Assembly (NCBI GenBank): GCA_944321445.1
Contig: CALULJ010000003.1
Span: forward strand, 1 to 64,000
DNA from: an uncultured Collinsella sp.
Lineage (GTDB): Bacteria > Actinomycetota > Coriobacteriia > Coriobacteriales > Coriobacteriaceae
DNA: 64,000 bases
Direction of reading: 5' to 3'
Under the pieces are notes generated by a model. It was not told the origin of the DNA and made no database searches. It saw only the letters and a program-made list of their open reading frames with translations. The position numbers and the translations under genes were made by a program. Below, piece by piece: positions 10,039 to 17,963 of the stretch (positions are counted from its first letter, which is position 1; every line of letters begins with the position of its first letter).

Positions 10039-10869
10039 CTAGCGCGGATCCTCCTCGAGCCATTCGATAGCCAGGTCGAGCCAGCGCGCAACATGGGGAT
10101 CGATGTGCTCGTCATCCCCGCCGGTCTGGTCGGTGGCGAGGGATAGCCCGTGACGTCCGCGGTGGAATACATGGCAATCGAAATCGACGTCGGCGGCATC
10201 GAGCGCCTCCGCGTAACGCAGGGTATTGCGAACGGGGACGAAACCGTCTTCTGCCGTATGCCATATAAAGGTGCGCGGCGTATCCTTGTCCACCAGGTCC
10301 TGAACCGCCCAGAGCTCCTTGTCATCGCTGATCGCGCCGGCGATGACATCGTCGCCGGGCCAGCCGCACGAGAAATCGATGACGGGATAGCACAGGATCT
10401 GCGCGGACACGCTGATGTCACGCAGCGGACAATCCGCGTCGAAGGGGAAGGTCAGACGACGCGACAGCGCGGAATAGGCGGCGCACAGATGGGCGCCCGC
10501 CGAAAAGCCCGCGATAGCGATGCGGTCCTCGTCGACCGACCACGCGTCTGCGCGCTCGCGCACCAGGGCGATCGCATGAGCGAGGTCGTAGAGCGGATAC
10601 GGCAACAGCGCCTTGCCGCGCGCCGCCTGCGCATGGTCGAGCACGGTGTAGTCGAGCACGAACGCCTGGTAGCCGCGCGCAGCGAACGCGAGCGCAACGG
10701 GCTCGCCCTCGCGCTCCGAGCAGCGCTGATAGCCTCCTCCGGGACAGATCACCACGGCGGGGCGCTTACGGCCCGCCTGCACGGGGATGTTGTCCTGCGC
10801 GTACACGGTCAGCGTCGGCGTCTTGGTGCCGTAGGGCTGGCGCTCCAGCTCGATGGTCTCGATATGCAT
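10039..10869 (-). CDS. Alpha/beta hydrolase, acetyl-esterase/lipase type
   Basis: This 276-residue cytoplasmic hydrolase of the esterase/BD-FAE type has no signal peptide. The oxyanion motif PGGGY is at about residues 43-47 and the nucleophile elbow GFSAGAH near 120. A candidate acid lies in the HTAEDGFVP segment and the catalytic His in GRHGLSLA near 240. Related enzymes deacetylate xylo-oligosaccharides or small esters. It probably forms a two-gene unit with the metallopeptidase downstream. Confidence 0.85.
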   Translation of the reverse strand: MHIETIELERQPYGTKTPTLTVYAQDNIPVQAGRKRPAVVICPGGGYQRCSEREGEPVALAFAARGYQAFVLDYTVLDHAQAARGKALLPYPLYDLAHAIALVRERADAWSVDEDRIAIAGFSAGAHLCAAYSALSRRLTFPFDADCPLRDISVSAQILCYPVIDFSCGWPGDDVIAGAISDDKELWAVQDLVDKDTPRTFIWHTAEDGFVPVRNTLRYAEALDAADVDFDCHVFHRGRHGLSLATDQTGGDDEHIDPHVARWLDLAIEWLEEDPR

Positions 10870-11003
10870 CGTTTTTCTCCCTCTATGCTCGGATGAGATA
10901 AGGATACCCAGCTGTGGTCACAAACGGCAGGTTTGCAACAGGTTTTTCGGGCGAGCAGCGACGGGACCGCTCCGCGAATATTCGAGCCTGCTGAAATAGA
11001 TGG

Positions 11004-11015
11004 GAACATATGTTC
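11004..11015. promoter_or_regulatory. LexA-type (SOS) box upstream of tiny-peptide locus 1
   Basis: GAACATATGTTC is a perfect 12-bp palindrome fitting the GAAC-N4-GTTC core of Gram-positive and actinobacterial LexA boxes. It lies just upstream of tandem TATGCT -10-like hexamers (11021-11031), where it would cover the -35 region. It is about 75 bases upstream of the peptide start. Confidence 0.55.
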
Positions 11016-11088
11016 GTCTGTATGCTATGCTTAACAGACCGAGCGGGCGGTGCCCTCCGAGTCCAACAGGGAGTGAGGAGGGGTCCCC

Positions 11089-11172
11089 TTGGCAAAACTC
11101 ACCGCGCTGCTCCTTGCAGCGGCGACGCTCCTTCTTGCGTTCGCGATTATTCTGGCCCTCGTAGCCAATTAA
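11089..11172 (+). CDS. Tiny hydrophobic peptide, putative type I toxin (copy 1)
   Basis: A 27-residue peptide starts at TTG 11089, five bases after the strong SD AGGAGGGG (11076-11083). After LAKLTALLLAAATLL it continues as an uninterrupted Ala/Leu/Ile helix ending in Ala-Asn, a single membrane span with one basic residue near the N-terminus. The TTG aligns exactly with the ATG of the paralogue at 19577. The leader (CCAACAGGGAG at 11063-11073), SD and downstream hairpin are conserved between both copies, so this is a real unit. Size and architecture resemble type I toxins (Fst/TisB-like). Toxicity is inferred, not seen. Confidence 0.6.
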   Translation: MAKLTALLLAAATLLLAFAIILALVAN

Positions 11173-11178
11173 TCTTCC

Positions 11179-11249
11179 GTGGGTGATGCCTCAATAAGGG
11201 AACAGCCGCCTTATTGCGGAGGCGGCTGTTCTGTGTGGGCGTTACCCAC
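11179..11249. ncRNA. Conserved two-tier hairpin downstream of peptide 1
   Basis: The outer stem GTGGGTGATGCC (11179-11190) pairs with GGCGTTACCCAC (11238-11249) using two G-U pairs. The inner stem GAACAGCCGCC (11200-11210) pairs perfectly with GGCGGCTGTTC (11221-11231). A competing hairpin CAATAAGG (11192-11199) / CCTTATTG (11209-11216) excludes the inner stem. The same outer and inner stems recur at 19666-19729 with pairing-preserving substitutions. No T-tract follows, so it is more than a simple terminator. Confidence 0.6.
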
Positions 11250-11287
11250 CAAACCCTAATCCGCAGGATGGCTTAAAACCTTCTGTT

Positions 11288-11325
11288 CGTACTGAGTATA
11301 CCCCGTCGGCATCCCTGTTTGCCAA
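11288..11325 (-). promoter_or_regulatory. Putative antisense promoter of tiny-peptide locus 1
   Basis: Read on the minus strand, TGGCAA (11319-11324) and TATACT (11295-11300) are separated by 18 bases. The block around them is conserved at 19777-19806. Transcription would start near 11288 and run through the hairpin toward the 3' end of the peptide gene, making a convergent antisense RNA. Confidence 0.5.
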
Positions 11326-11593
11326 GGGTATTTCAGGGTGACGGGCGGCGCGCGGAAGGGAGCCCCTCCCCGTGCGTCGCCCCGATCTGGGAGCGCACTG
11401 ACCCAGATGCTCATCTGGATTCTGGCAAGCGTGTGCCCCTCTTCTCCTTCCATGCCCGACGCGCATCGCCTGTCGTATCATGGAAGGGTTAACAGCCCGC
11501 GCGCTGAAGGTACCGGCAGGACGCCCCACGCCCTGTGGCAGCCGCCGCCCGCGGAAAGACAACGACCGGATTCGCACAGGAAGGCAGGAATCT

Positions 11594-14500
11594 ATGGTCT
11601 CTCGCATCTATGTGGAGAAGAAGCCCGGCTTCGACGTCGAGGCATCCCAGCTCAAAGCCGAGCTGACGGGCATCCTCGGCATCACCGGCCTTGAGGGCTT
11701 GCGCCTTTTCAACCGCTATGACGTCGAAGGCGCGGACGAGGAGTTGTTCGCCCGCTGCACGCCTGTGGTGTTCTCGGAGCCCCAGGTGGACGTCACGTAC
11801 GACGAGCTGCCCGACGTACCCGGTGCGGTCGTGTTCGCTGTCGAGTTCCTGCCAGGACAGTTCGACCAGCGCGCCGACTCCGCAAGCGAGTGCATCCAGC
11901 TCATCTCCCAGGGCGAGCGCCCCACCGTGCGCTCCGCCAAGGTGTATATCCTCACCGGCGACCTCTCGGATGCCGATGTGGACGCCATCAAGCATTACGT
12001 GGTGAACCCGGTCGAGGCGCGCATCGCCAGCCTCGATAAGCCCGAGACGCTCACCACCGAGATCCCCGACCCCGAGCCGGTCGAGGTGCTCAACGGCTTC
12101 CGCGAGCTCACCTCCGAGGAACTCGCCGCCTTCATCGCCGAGCGCGGCTTGGCCATGGACGAGGCGGACATCGCGTTTTGCCAGCAGTACTTCCGCGATG
12201 AGGGGCGCGACCCCACCATCACCGAGATCCGTGTGATCGACACCTACTGGTCCGACCACTGCCGCCACACCACCTTCGGCACGGTGCTCACCGACATCAC
12301 GATCGACGACGCCGTGGTGCAGGCCGCCTTCGACCGCTACATGGAGATCCGCCACGAGCTCGGTCGCGACGAGAAGCCCGTCTGCCTCATGGACATGGGC
12401 ACTATCGGCGCCAAGTACCTCAAGAAGACCGGTCAACTCAAGAACCTCGATGAGTCCGAAGAGATCAACGCCTGCACGGTCAAGGTCACCGTCGACGTGG
12501 ACGGCGAGGACCAGGACTGGCTGTTCCTGTTCAAGAACGAAACCCACAACCACCCCACCGAGATCGAGCCGTTCGGCGGCGCCGCCACCTGCATCGGCGG
12601 CGCCATCCGCGACCCGCTGTCTGGCCGCAGCTACGTGTACCAGGCCATGCGCGTGACCGGCGCTGCCGACCCGACCGTCCCCGTGTCCGAGACGCTTGCC
12701 GGCAAGCTGCCGCAGCGCAAGCTCGTGACCACCGCGGCCGCCGGCTATTCGAGCTACGGCAACCAGATCGGTCTCGCGACCGGTCAGGTCTCCGAGCTGT
12801 ACCACCCGGGCTACGTTGCCAAGCGCATGGAGATCGGTGCCGTCGTGGGCGCCACGCCCGCCGACCACGTGCGCCGCGAGTGCCCCGCACCCGGCGACAA
12901 GATCATCCTGCTCGGCGGCCGCACCGGCCGCGACGGCATCGGCGGTGCCACCGGTTCGTCCAAGGCTCACAACGTCGAGTCCATCGAGAAGGACGGCGCC
13001 GAGGTCCAGAAGGGCAACGCCCCCATCGAGCGCAAGCTGCAGCGCCTGTTCCGCCGCGGCGACGCCTGCCGCCTCATCAAGCGCTGCAACGACTTCGGCG
13101 CGGGCGGCGTGTCCGTGGCCGTGGGCGAGCTCGCTGACGGCCTGTACATCGACCTCGACCAGGTAACCAAGAAGTACGAGGGCCTCGACGGCACCGAGCT
13201 CGCCATCTCCGAGTCGCAGGAGCGCATGGCCGTGGCCGTGGCCGAAGATGACGTCGACGAGTTCATGGGCTATGCCGCCGAGGAGAACCTCGAGGCTACC
13301 GTCATCGCCGAGGTCACCCATGAGCCGCGCGTCCGCATGGCATGGCAGGGTGTGGCCATCGTCGACCTCACCCGTGAGTTCTTGGCATCCAACGGCGCGC
13401 CCAAGCATCAGGCCGCGCACGTGGAGGCGCGCTCCGTGTGGCAGCCCGCATGGAAGGGCACGACGCTCGCCGAGCGCATGGCGAACCTCGTGACCGACCT
13501 CAACGTGTGCTCCAACAAGGGTCTCTCCGAGCGCTTCGACTCCACCATCGGCGCGGCGACCGTGCTCATGCCGTTCGGAGGCAAGACGCAGCTCACGCCC
13601 GCCGAGGCCATGGTCGCCAAGTTCCCCGTGGACGGCGAGACCACCACGGCCTCCGCGATGGCTTGGGGCTTCAACCCCTTCCTCATGGAGAAAGACCAGT
13701 TCGCAGGCGCGTACCTGTCGGTCGTCGAGTCCGTGGCCAAGCTCGTTGCCGCCGGCTTTGCGCACGAGGGCGCCTACCTCACCTTCCAAGAGTATTTCGA
13801 GCGCCTGCGCACCGAGCCCGAACGCTGGGGCAAGCCCGTCGCCGCGGTGCTGGGCGCACTGATGGCCCAGGTCGACCTGGGTATTGGCGCCATCGGCGGC
13901 AAGGACTCCATGTCCGGTTCGTTCGAGGATCTCGACGTGCCGCCCACGCTCGTCTCGTTCGCCGTAGCCGTGGGCAAGGCGTCCGGCGCCGTGTCGCCCG
14001 AGTTCAAGGGCATCACGCATCGCGTCGTGCGCATCGCTCCTGCCACCTACGGCGAGGACTGGCGCCCCGATGTGGCACAGCTGCTCGACGTCTTCACGCT
14101 CGTCGAGAAGCTCACCGCATCCGGCGCAGCGCTCGCCATCTCCACGCCCGGCTACGGCGGCACCGCCGAGGCCCTGTTCAAGATGAGCCTGGGCAACCAG
14201 ATCGGCCTGGAGCTCGCCGAGGATGTCGATGTCGATAGCCTCTTCGAGCCCATGTACGGCAGCTTCGTGGTCGAACTTTCCGACGATGCCGACGCGGTGC
14301 TCGAGGGCGCGCCCGAGGGCCTTGTCATCGAGCCGCTCGGCACCACTGTCGAGGCCTATGTGCTCGACACCGCCGACGAGACCATCGATCTCACCGAGCT
14401 GCAGGAGGCCTGGGAGAATGCTCTTGAGAGCGTGTTCCCCTACCGCACGCCCGCTGGCACCGAGCTGCCCGCTGTGGAGCCGGTCACCTTCACCGCTGAG

Positions 14501-15331
14501 GCGCCGCACGTCTACACCGGCGAGAAGTTCGCGCGCCCGCGCGTGATCATCCCCGTGTTCCCGGGCAACAACTGCGAGTACGACTCCGCCCGCGCATTCC
14601 GTGCCGCAGGCGCCGTGGCCGGCACCTTCGTGATCAACAACCTCACGCCCGAGGCAGTCGCCGAGAGCACCCATGAGCTGGCGCGCCGCATCCGCGAGAG
14701 CCAGATCGTCATGATCCCCGGCGGCTTCTCCGGCGGCGACGAGCCCGACGGCTCCGCGAAGTTCATCACGGCGTTTTTCCGCGCCCCCGAGGTCACCGAG
14801 GCCGTTCGCGACCTGCTGCAGAACCGCGATGGCCTTATGCTCGGCATCTGCAACGGCTTCCAGGCGCTCGTGAAGCTCGGCCTCGTGCCCTACGGCGACA
14901 TCGTCGACGCCACGCCGGATGCCCCCACGCTGACCTTCAACACCATCGGCCGTCACCAGAGCCGCCTGGTGCGCACGCGCGTGGCGAGCAGCCTGTCCCC
15001 GTGGCTTTCCGCCTGCACCCCGGGCGACATCTACACCGTGGCCATCAGCCACGGCGAGGGCCGTTTCGTGGCCAACGACGACGTGCTCGCGAAACTCATT
15101 ACGGGCGGCCAGATCGCTACGCAGTATGTGGATGCGAACGGCACGCCGTCCATGGACCTCGATGTGAACCCCAACGGCTCCGTTGCCGCCATCGAGGGCA
15201 TCACCTCCCCCGACGGCCGCGTCTTCGGCAAGATGGGCCATGTCGAGCGCCGCGGCGAGGGCTTGTACGCCAACGTCCCGGGCAACAAGTTCATGCCGAT
15301 CTTCGAGAGCGGCGTGGCGTACTTCGCGTAA
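11594..15331 (+). CDS. purL: Phosphoribosylformylglycinamidine synthase, fused PurL-PurQ form
   Basis: This enzyme converts FGAR, ATP and glutamine to FGAM, step four of purine synthesis. At 1245 residues it is the large single-chain form. The N-terminal part is followed by the synthetase core, with DTYWSDHCRHTTF near 215 and ETHNHPTEIEPFGGAATCIG near 315. The C-terminal glutaminase begins near 980 and contains GNNCEYDSARAF, the nucleophile Cys in MLGICNGFQALVKLG, and SHGEGRF. The ATG at 11594 has AGGAAGGCAGGA upstream. The long open frame on the opposite strand is a codon-bias shadow. Confidence 0.95.
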   Translation: MVSRIYVEKKPGFDVEASQLKAELTGILGITGLEGLRLFNRYDVEGADEELFARCTPVVFSEPQVDVTYDELPDVPGAVVFAVEFLPGQFDQRADSASECIQLISQGERPTVRSAKVYILTGDLSDADVDAIKHYVVNPVEARIASLDKPETLTTEIPDPEPVEVLNGFRELTSEELAAFIAERGLAMDEADIAFCQQYFRDEGRDPTITEIRVIDTYWSDHCRHTTFGTVLTDITIDDAVVQAAFDRYMEIRHELGRDEKPVCLMDMGTIGAKYLKKTGQLKNLDESEEINACTVKVTVDVDGEDQDWLFLFKNETHNHPTEIEPFGGAATCIGGAIRDPLSGRSYVYQAMRVTGAADPTVPVSETLAGKLPQRKLVTTAAAGYSSYGNQIGLATGQVSELYHPGYVAKRMEIGAVVGATPADHVRRECPAPGDKIILLGGRTGRDGIGGATGSSKAHNVESIEKDGAEVQKGNAPIERKLQRLFRRGDACRLIKRCNDFGAGGVSVAVGELADGLYIDLDQVTKKYEGLDGTELAISESQERMAVAVAEDDVDEFMGYAAEENLEATVIAEVTHEPRVRMAWQGVAIVDLTREFLASNGAPKHQAAHVEARSVWQPAWKGTTLAERMANLVTDLNVCSNKGLSERFDSTIGAATVLMPFGGKTQLTPAEAMVAKFPVDGETTTASAMAWGFNPFLMEKDQFAGAYLSVVESVAKLVAAGFAHEGAYLTFQEYFERLRTEPERWGKPVAAVLGALMAQVDLGIGAIGGKDSMSGSFEDLDVPPTLVSFAVAVGKASGAVSPEFKGITHRVVRIAPATYGEDWRPDVAQLLDVFTLVEKLTASGAALAISTPGYGGTAEALFKMSLGNQIGLELAEDVDVDSLFEPMYGSFVVELSDDADAVLEGAPEGLVIEPLGTTVEAYVLDTADETIDLTELQEAWENALESVFPYRTPAGTELPAVEPVTFTAEAPHVYTGEKFARPRVIIPVFPGNNCEYDSARAFRAAGAVAGTFVINNLTPEAVAESTHELARRIRESQIVMIPGGFSGGDEPDGSAKFITAFFRAPEVTEAVRDLLQNRDGLMLGICNGFQALVKLGLVPYGDIVDATPDAPTLTFNTIGRHQSRLVRTRVASSLSPWLSACTPGDIYTVAISHGEGRFVANDDVLAKLITGGQIATQYVDANGTPSMDLDVNPNGSVAAIEGITSPDGRVFGKMGHVERRGEGLYANVPGNKFMPIFESGVAYFA

Positions 15332-15370
15332 CGAGGCGCTTCCTGCAGACAGGGGTGTCGCGGGGGCGTT

Positions 15371-15407
15371 AGGGCGGTCCGGATGAATCCGGGCCGCCCT
15401 CTTTTTT
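15371..15407 (+). terminator. Intrinsic terminator of purL
   Basis: AGGGCGGTCCGGAT pairs with ATCCGGGCCGCCCT around a GA loop (15371-15400), followed by CTTTTTT. It lies 40 bases after the purL stop. Confidence 0.9.
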
Positions 15408-15994
15408 GGCGCGTCGGGCTCGCGACGTCGATCCTACGCAAGACGGACGTGCAAATAGGGGACGTGCACATCGGGGACGTACCTTTTGCATGCACTTTTG
15501 CAAATTGGGGACACCCCTTTGGGAGGATGGGTTGGTTGGGGACGGGTTCGTTCCAACCCATGCTGGACATCGTGACGGTTTCTGCGGGAAGCCCGGACGA
15601 AATATGCATGCCGACTTTGGTAGGATGCAGAACCACGAGGTGAGCGGTCATGTCGTGTTGGCCGTTATGCAAAACGCCACCGCCGTTCCCGCAAAATCCG
15701 TCGCGACGGTTTCTGCGGGAAGGCGCCACGGCGGCCCGGGCGCCCGGAATGCAAATCGGGGACGTACCTTCCGCATGCACTTTTGCACGCCGGGGACACC
15801 CCTTCGGTGCGCACGTCTACACGAGCCCCCGTATCCACGGCTGCCTCACAGAGACTTTCCCGCACGGACGCTGCAACACTGCGCCGAAACGCCCCCATCT
15901 TCTCAAAGCGGGAATCGAATCGAAAACACGTGCCTGCTACCATCTGGGCAGGGGCAATCTTTGAGCCCTCCCCCGTCGCGAAAAAGGACGACCC
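15408..15994. repeat. Gene-free repeat-rich interval between purL and cyclase copy 1
   Basis: No credible gene is seen here. Two about 50-base copies of a segment beginning ATCGGGGACGTACCTT lie at 15470-15519 and 15755-15804 in direct orientation. An 18-base direct repeat GACGGTTTCTGCGGGAAG occurs at 15574-15591 and 15705-15722; the second copy lies inside a hairpin with TTCCCGC. A further hairpin pairs ATGGGTTGG (15527-15535) with CCAACCCAT (15553-15561). It shares 25 identical bases (15537-15561) with the palindrome at 17641-17727. Confidence 0.6.
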
Positions 15995-16744
15995 ATGAGC
16001 CTGTGGACCGAACTCGACAAACTGAAGAGCGCCACCTGGGTGGAGCTCTCCCATCCGCTTACCGACGACAGCCCGTATTGGGCGGGCATCCCGGAGGGCT
16101 CGGTGGAACTCTGCCGCACGGTATTCGACTACGACGAGGAAATGCTCTCCTGCCGTATCCACACCTACAAGTTCCCCGGGCAGTTCGGCACGCATGTCGA
16201 TTTCCCCAACCACTTCACGCCCGGCGCGGTGGGCTCGGAAGCTTACGGCGCCACCGATATGGTCATGCCACTCGTCGTGATCGACCTCACGCCCAAAATC
16301 GCCCAGCAGGGTCCGGATGTTGCCATCACGGTCGAGGACATCGAGGCGTGGGAGTCCGAGCACGGCCGCATTCCCGAAGGAGCATTCGTGGCGCTGCGCA
16401 CCGACTGGGCGAAACGCTGGCCGGATAACGATGCGCTCAACAACTTCGACGACAAGGGAGGCGAGCATTGCCCGGGTTGGTCGATGGAGGCGCTGCAGTT
16501 CCTGTACAACGAGCGCGGCATCGCCATGAACGGGCACGAGACCTTCGACACCGATGCGTCCTATTTGGCCGTCGAGGCCGATGACCTCGCCTGTGAGCGT
16601 TGGGTTCTGGACAACGGGCATCTGCAGGTAGAGGTGATGGACAACCTCGATAAGGTTCCCGCCACGGGCGCCATCGTGTTCGTGAGCTGGCCGCGCATCG
16701 AGGGCGCCACCGGATTGCCTGCGCGGGTTGTCGCGGCTTACTAG
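15995..16744 (+). CDS. Cyclase family protein (kynurenine-formamidase-like), copy 1
   Basis: This 249-residue protein belongs to the metal-dependent cyclase/formamidase family. The signature FGTHVDFPNHF at residues 64-74 supplies the metal-binding His/Asp pair, with further conserved His residues in NGHETFDTD. Members hydrolyse or cyclise small amides and include kynurenine formamidase; the substrate here is unknown. The ATG follows AAAAGGACGACCC. A second gene at 39212 encodes a protein differing at only four positions (8, 24, 246 and 249). The DNA is identical over about 629 bases, yet the ends differ. Confidence 0.85.
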   Translation: MSLWTELDKLKSATWVELSHPLTDDSPYWAGIPEGSVELCRTVFDYDEEMLSCRIHTYKFPGQFGTHVDFPNHFTPGAVGSEAYGATDMVMPLVVIDLTPKIAQQGPDVAITVEDIEAWESEHGRIPEGAFVALRTDWAKRWPDNDALNNFDDKGGEHCPGWSMEALQFLYNERGIAMNGHETFDTDASYLAVEADDLACERWVLDNGHLQVEVMDNLDKVPATGAIVFVSWPRIEGATGLPARVVAAY

Positions 16745-16910
16745 CTGTGGCTTTGGGAAACGCGGAGTAACGACTTTCGCAGCGTCGTCGTGGCGAGGCG
16801 GATACAACCATAAGGCGTGGAAGGCGTAGCGTGCCTGCGCCGACGCCGGCCGCGGGGAGACCAGGCGCGGAATGCTTCGGTCGGCGTTTCCCTCGGTAAG
16901 ATGAGATGCC

Positions 16911-16951
16911 GTCCCCGCTCCAGGAGCGTTTGACGCTGCCGGAGCGGGGAC
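16911..16951 (+). terminator. Hairpin downstream of cyclase copy 1
   Basis: GTCCCCGCTCC (16911-16921) pairs perfectly with GGAGCGGGGAC (16941-16951) across a 19-base loop. No T-run follows, so termination by this hairpin is uncertain. Confidence 0.45.
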
Positions 16952-17062
16952 TTGCATGATTTGAGGTTCCCGGGACGCACGGGGAGATCGCTGTATCCGC
17001 CCGTGCGCAAAACCGCACCTTGGTAAAAGGTTTTATTAAGGTGCGCGGGCATCTCGTTTTGT

Positions 17063-17215
17063 ATTTGGTATCAAAAATCGGGCAGAAAGGGCCGCGCAGA
17101 GGCGGATCGGGGGCCTTTCCCGGGGCCTCCGGAACCAGTCGGGCAAAGAACCCACAGGTCACAGCCTTGTCAGATATGGCGTTTTCCATTTGTACTTCTT
17201 GGATTGATACCAAAT
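17063..17215. repeat. Short element with 12-bp terminal inverted repeats
   Basis: ATTTGGTATCAA (17063-17074) and TTGATACCAAAT (17204-17215) are perfect inverted copies about 130 bases apart. The interior has G-rich and C-rich blocks but no convincing gene. A 71-residue plus-strand reading across it (17020-17235) has no recognised features. It resembles a MITE or a large regulatory hairpin. Confidence 0.4.
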
Positions 17216-17304
17216 TCATTTCCAGGAATTTTTGACCCCTTCAATCCTGCGGTTTTGCGGTGCGTCTGGCACCGACGACGCGCATCCAAGCCATTCCCCA
17301 CAGA

Positions 17305-17502
17305 TCAAGCGCTGCAAACCTCGTTGATGAACGAAGCGAGATCACGAGTCAGCTGCACGCGTGCGGCCACGAGGGAGTGATCGGCGTTGTAGTCGTGGCG
17401 CTCGCAGGGATTCGCCGCATCCCAAAGTGCGTCCTCGAGCGGATCGACCATCTGCTCGGGCGGGCATATTAGCGAGTGCCTCGGTGCGACCGCTGCTTGC
17501 AA
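17305..17502 (-). pseudogene. Possible gene remnant, 65 codons, no family recognised
   Basis: A short minus-strand reading contains the protein-like stretch NADHSLVAARVQLTRDLASF and ends at 17305, with no good start. Just to the right, ATG 17541 on the plus strand has a strong AGGAGGC site but only 15 codons (MLEATEITLDKLAAQ). Both look like leftovers of decayed genes in this accessory interval. The remainder of 16745-17963 holds only repeats. Confidence 0.3.
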
Positions 17503-17640
17503 GTCCCCGGGGCCAAGTGCTATCTACAGGAGGCGGCCCATATGCTGGAAGCCACCGAAATCACGCTCGATAAACTCGCAGCACAATGATGCAGATGTAT
17601 GATGGCGCCCCTCATCGCACGTAAAGGACCCCATCTATCT

Positions 17641-17727
17641 GGGTCATTTGGGGACGGGTTCGTTCCAACCCATCGGCGGCCCGCACAGCCGCCGATGGGT
17701 TGGAACGAACCCGGCCCCAAATGACCC
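17641..17727. repeat. 40-bp-arm palindromic hairpin element
   Basis: The arms 17641-17680 and 17688-17727 are inverted copies with one mismatch in 40 and a 7-base loop (CCGCACA). The motif GGGGACGGGTTCGTTCCAAC within it recurs at 15538-15557. It could act as a bidirectional terminator or be a mobile palindromic repeat. Confidence 0.7.
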
Positions 17728-17736
17728 ACCCGCACA

Positions 17737-17781
17737 GCACCGGTCCCTCCGCCCCGCAAAAGGCCATGAATACGTATAACT
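17737..17781 (+). repeat. Direct repeat flanking an accessory island, left copy
   Basis: A 45-base segment beginning GCACCGGTCCC matches 20844-20888 in the same orientation at about 36 of 45 positions, including AAGG.CATGAATA. The two copies bracket the AlbA-like regulator, tiny-peptide locus 2 and the MntA/HepT-like pair. Confidence 0.4.
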
Positions 17782-17963
17782 GAGTACTGCGCCTAATTAG
17801 TACCGTCGTTCCGATCACCGAGTACCGGCATTCCGCGCACACGGTACCGTAGCGTCCCCAGATACCCTTCTGAGCAGCGAGGGCGCCGCGCGGGCGCCCG
17901 TCCGTCGTAGAAGCACAGGCCCGTCACCGCTCATGAGCTCTAGGGCCGCTCCGACTACTCCTC

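Noticed and set aside
11489-15241. 1250-codon open frame on the minus strand opposite purL
   Set aside because: It lies wholly antisense to a clear purL, is rich in His/Gly/Ala/Arg as expected for a high-GC shadow frame, has no family motifs and no ribosome site.
17020-17235. 71-codon plus-strand frame across the inverted-repeat element at 17063
   Set aside because: Poor start context, reads straight through both repeat arms and has no protein-like conservation signal; kept only as part of the repeat.
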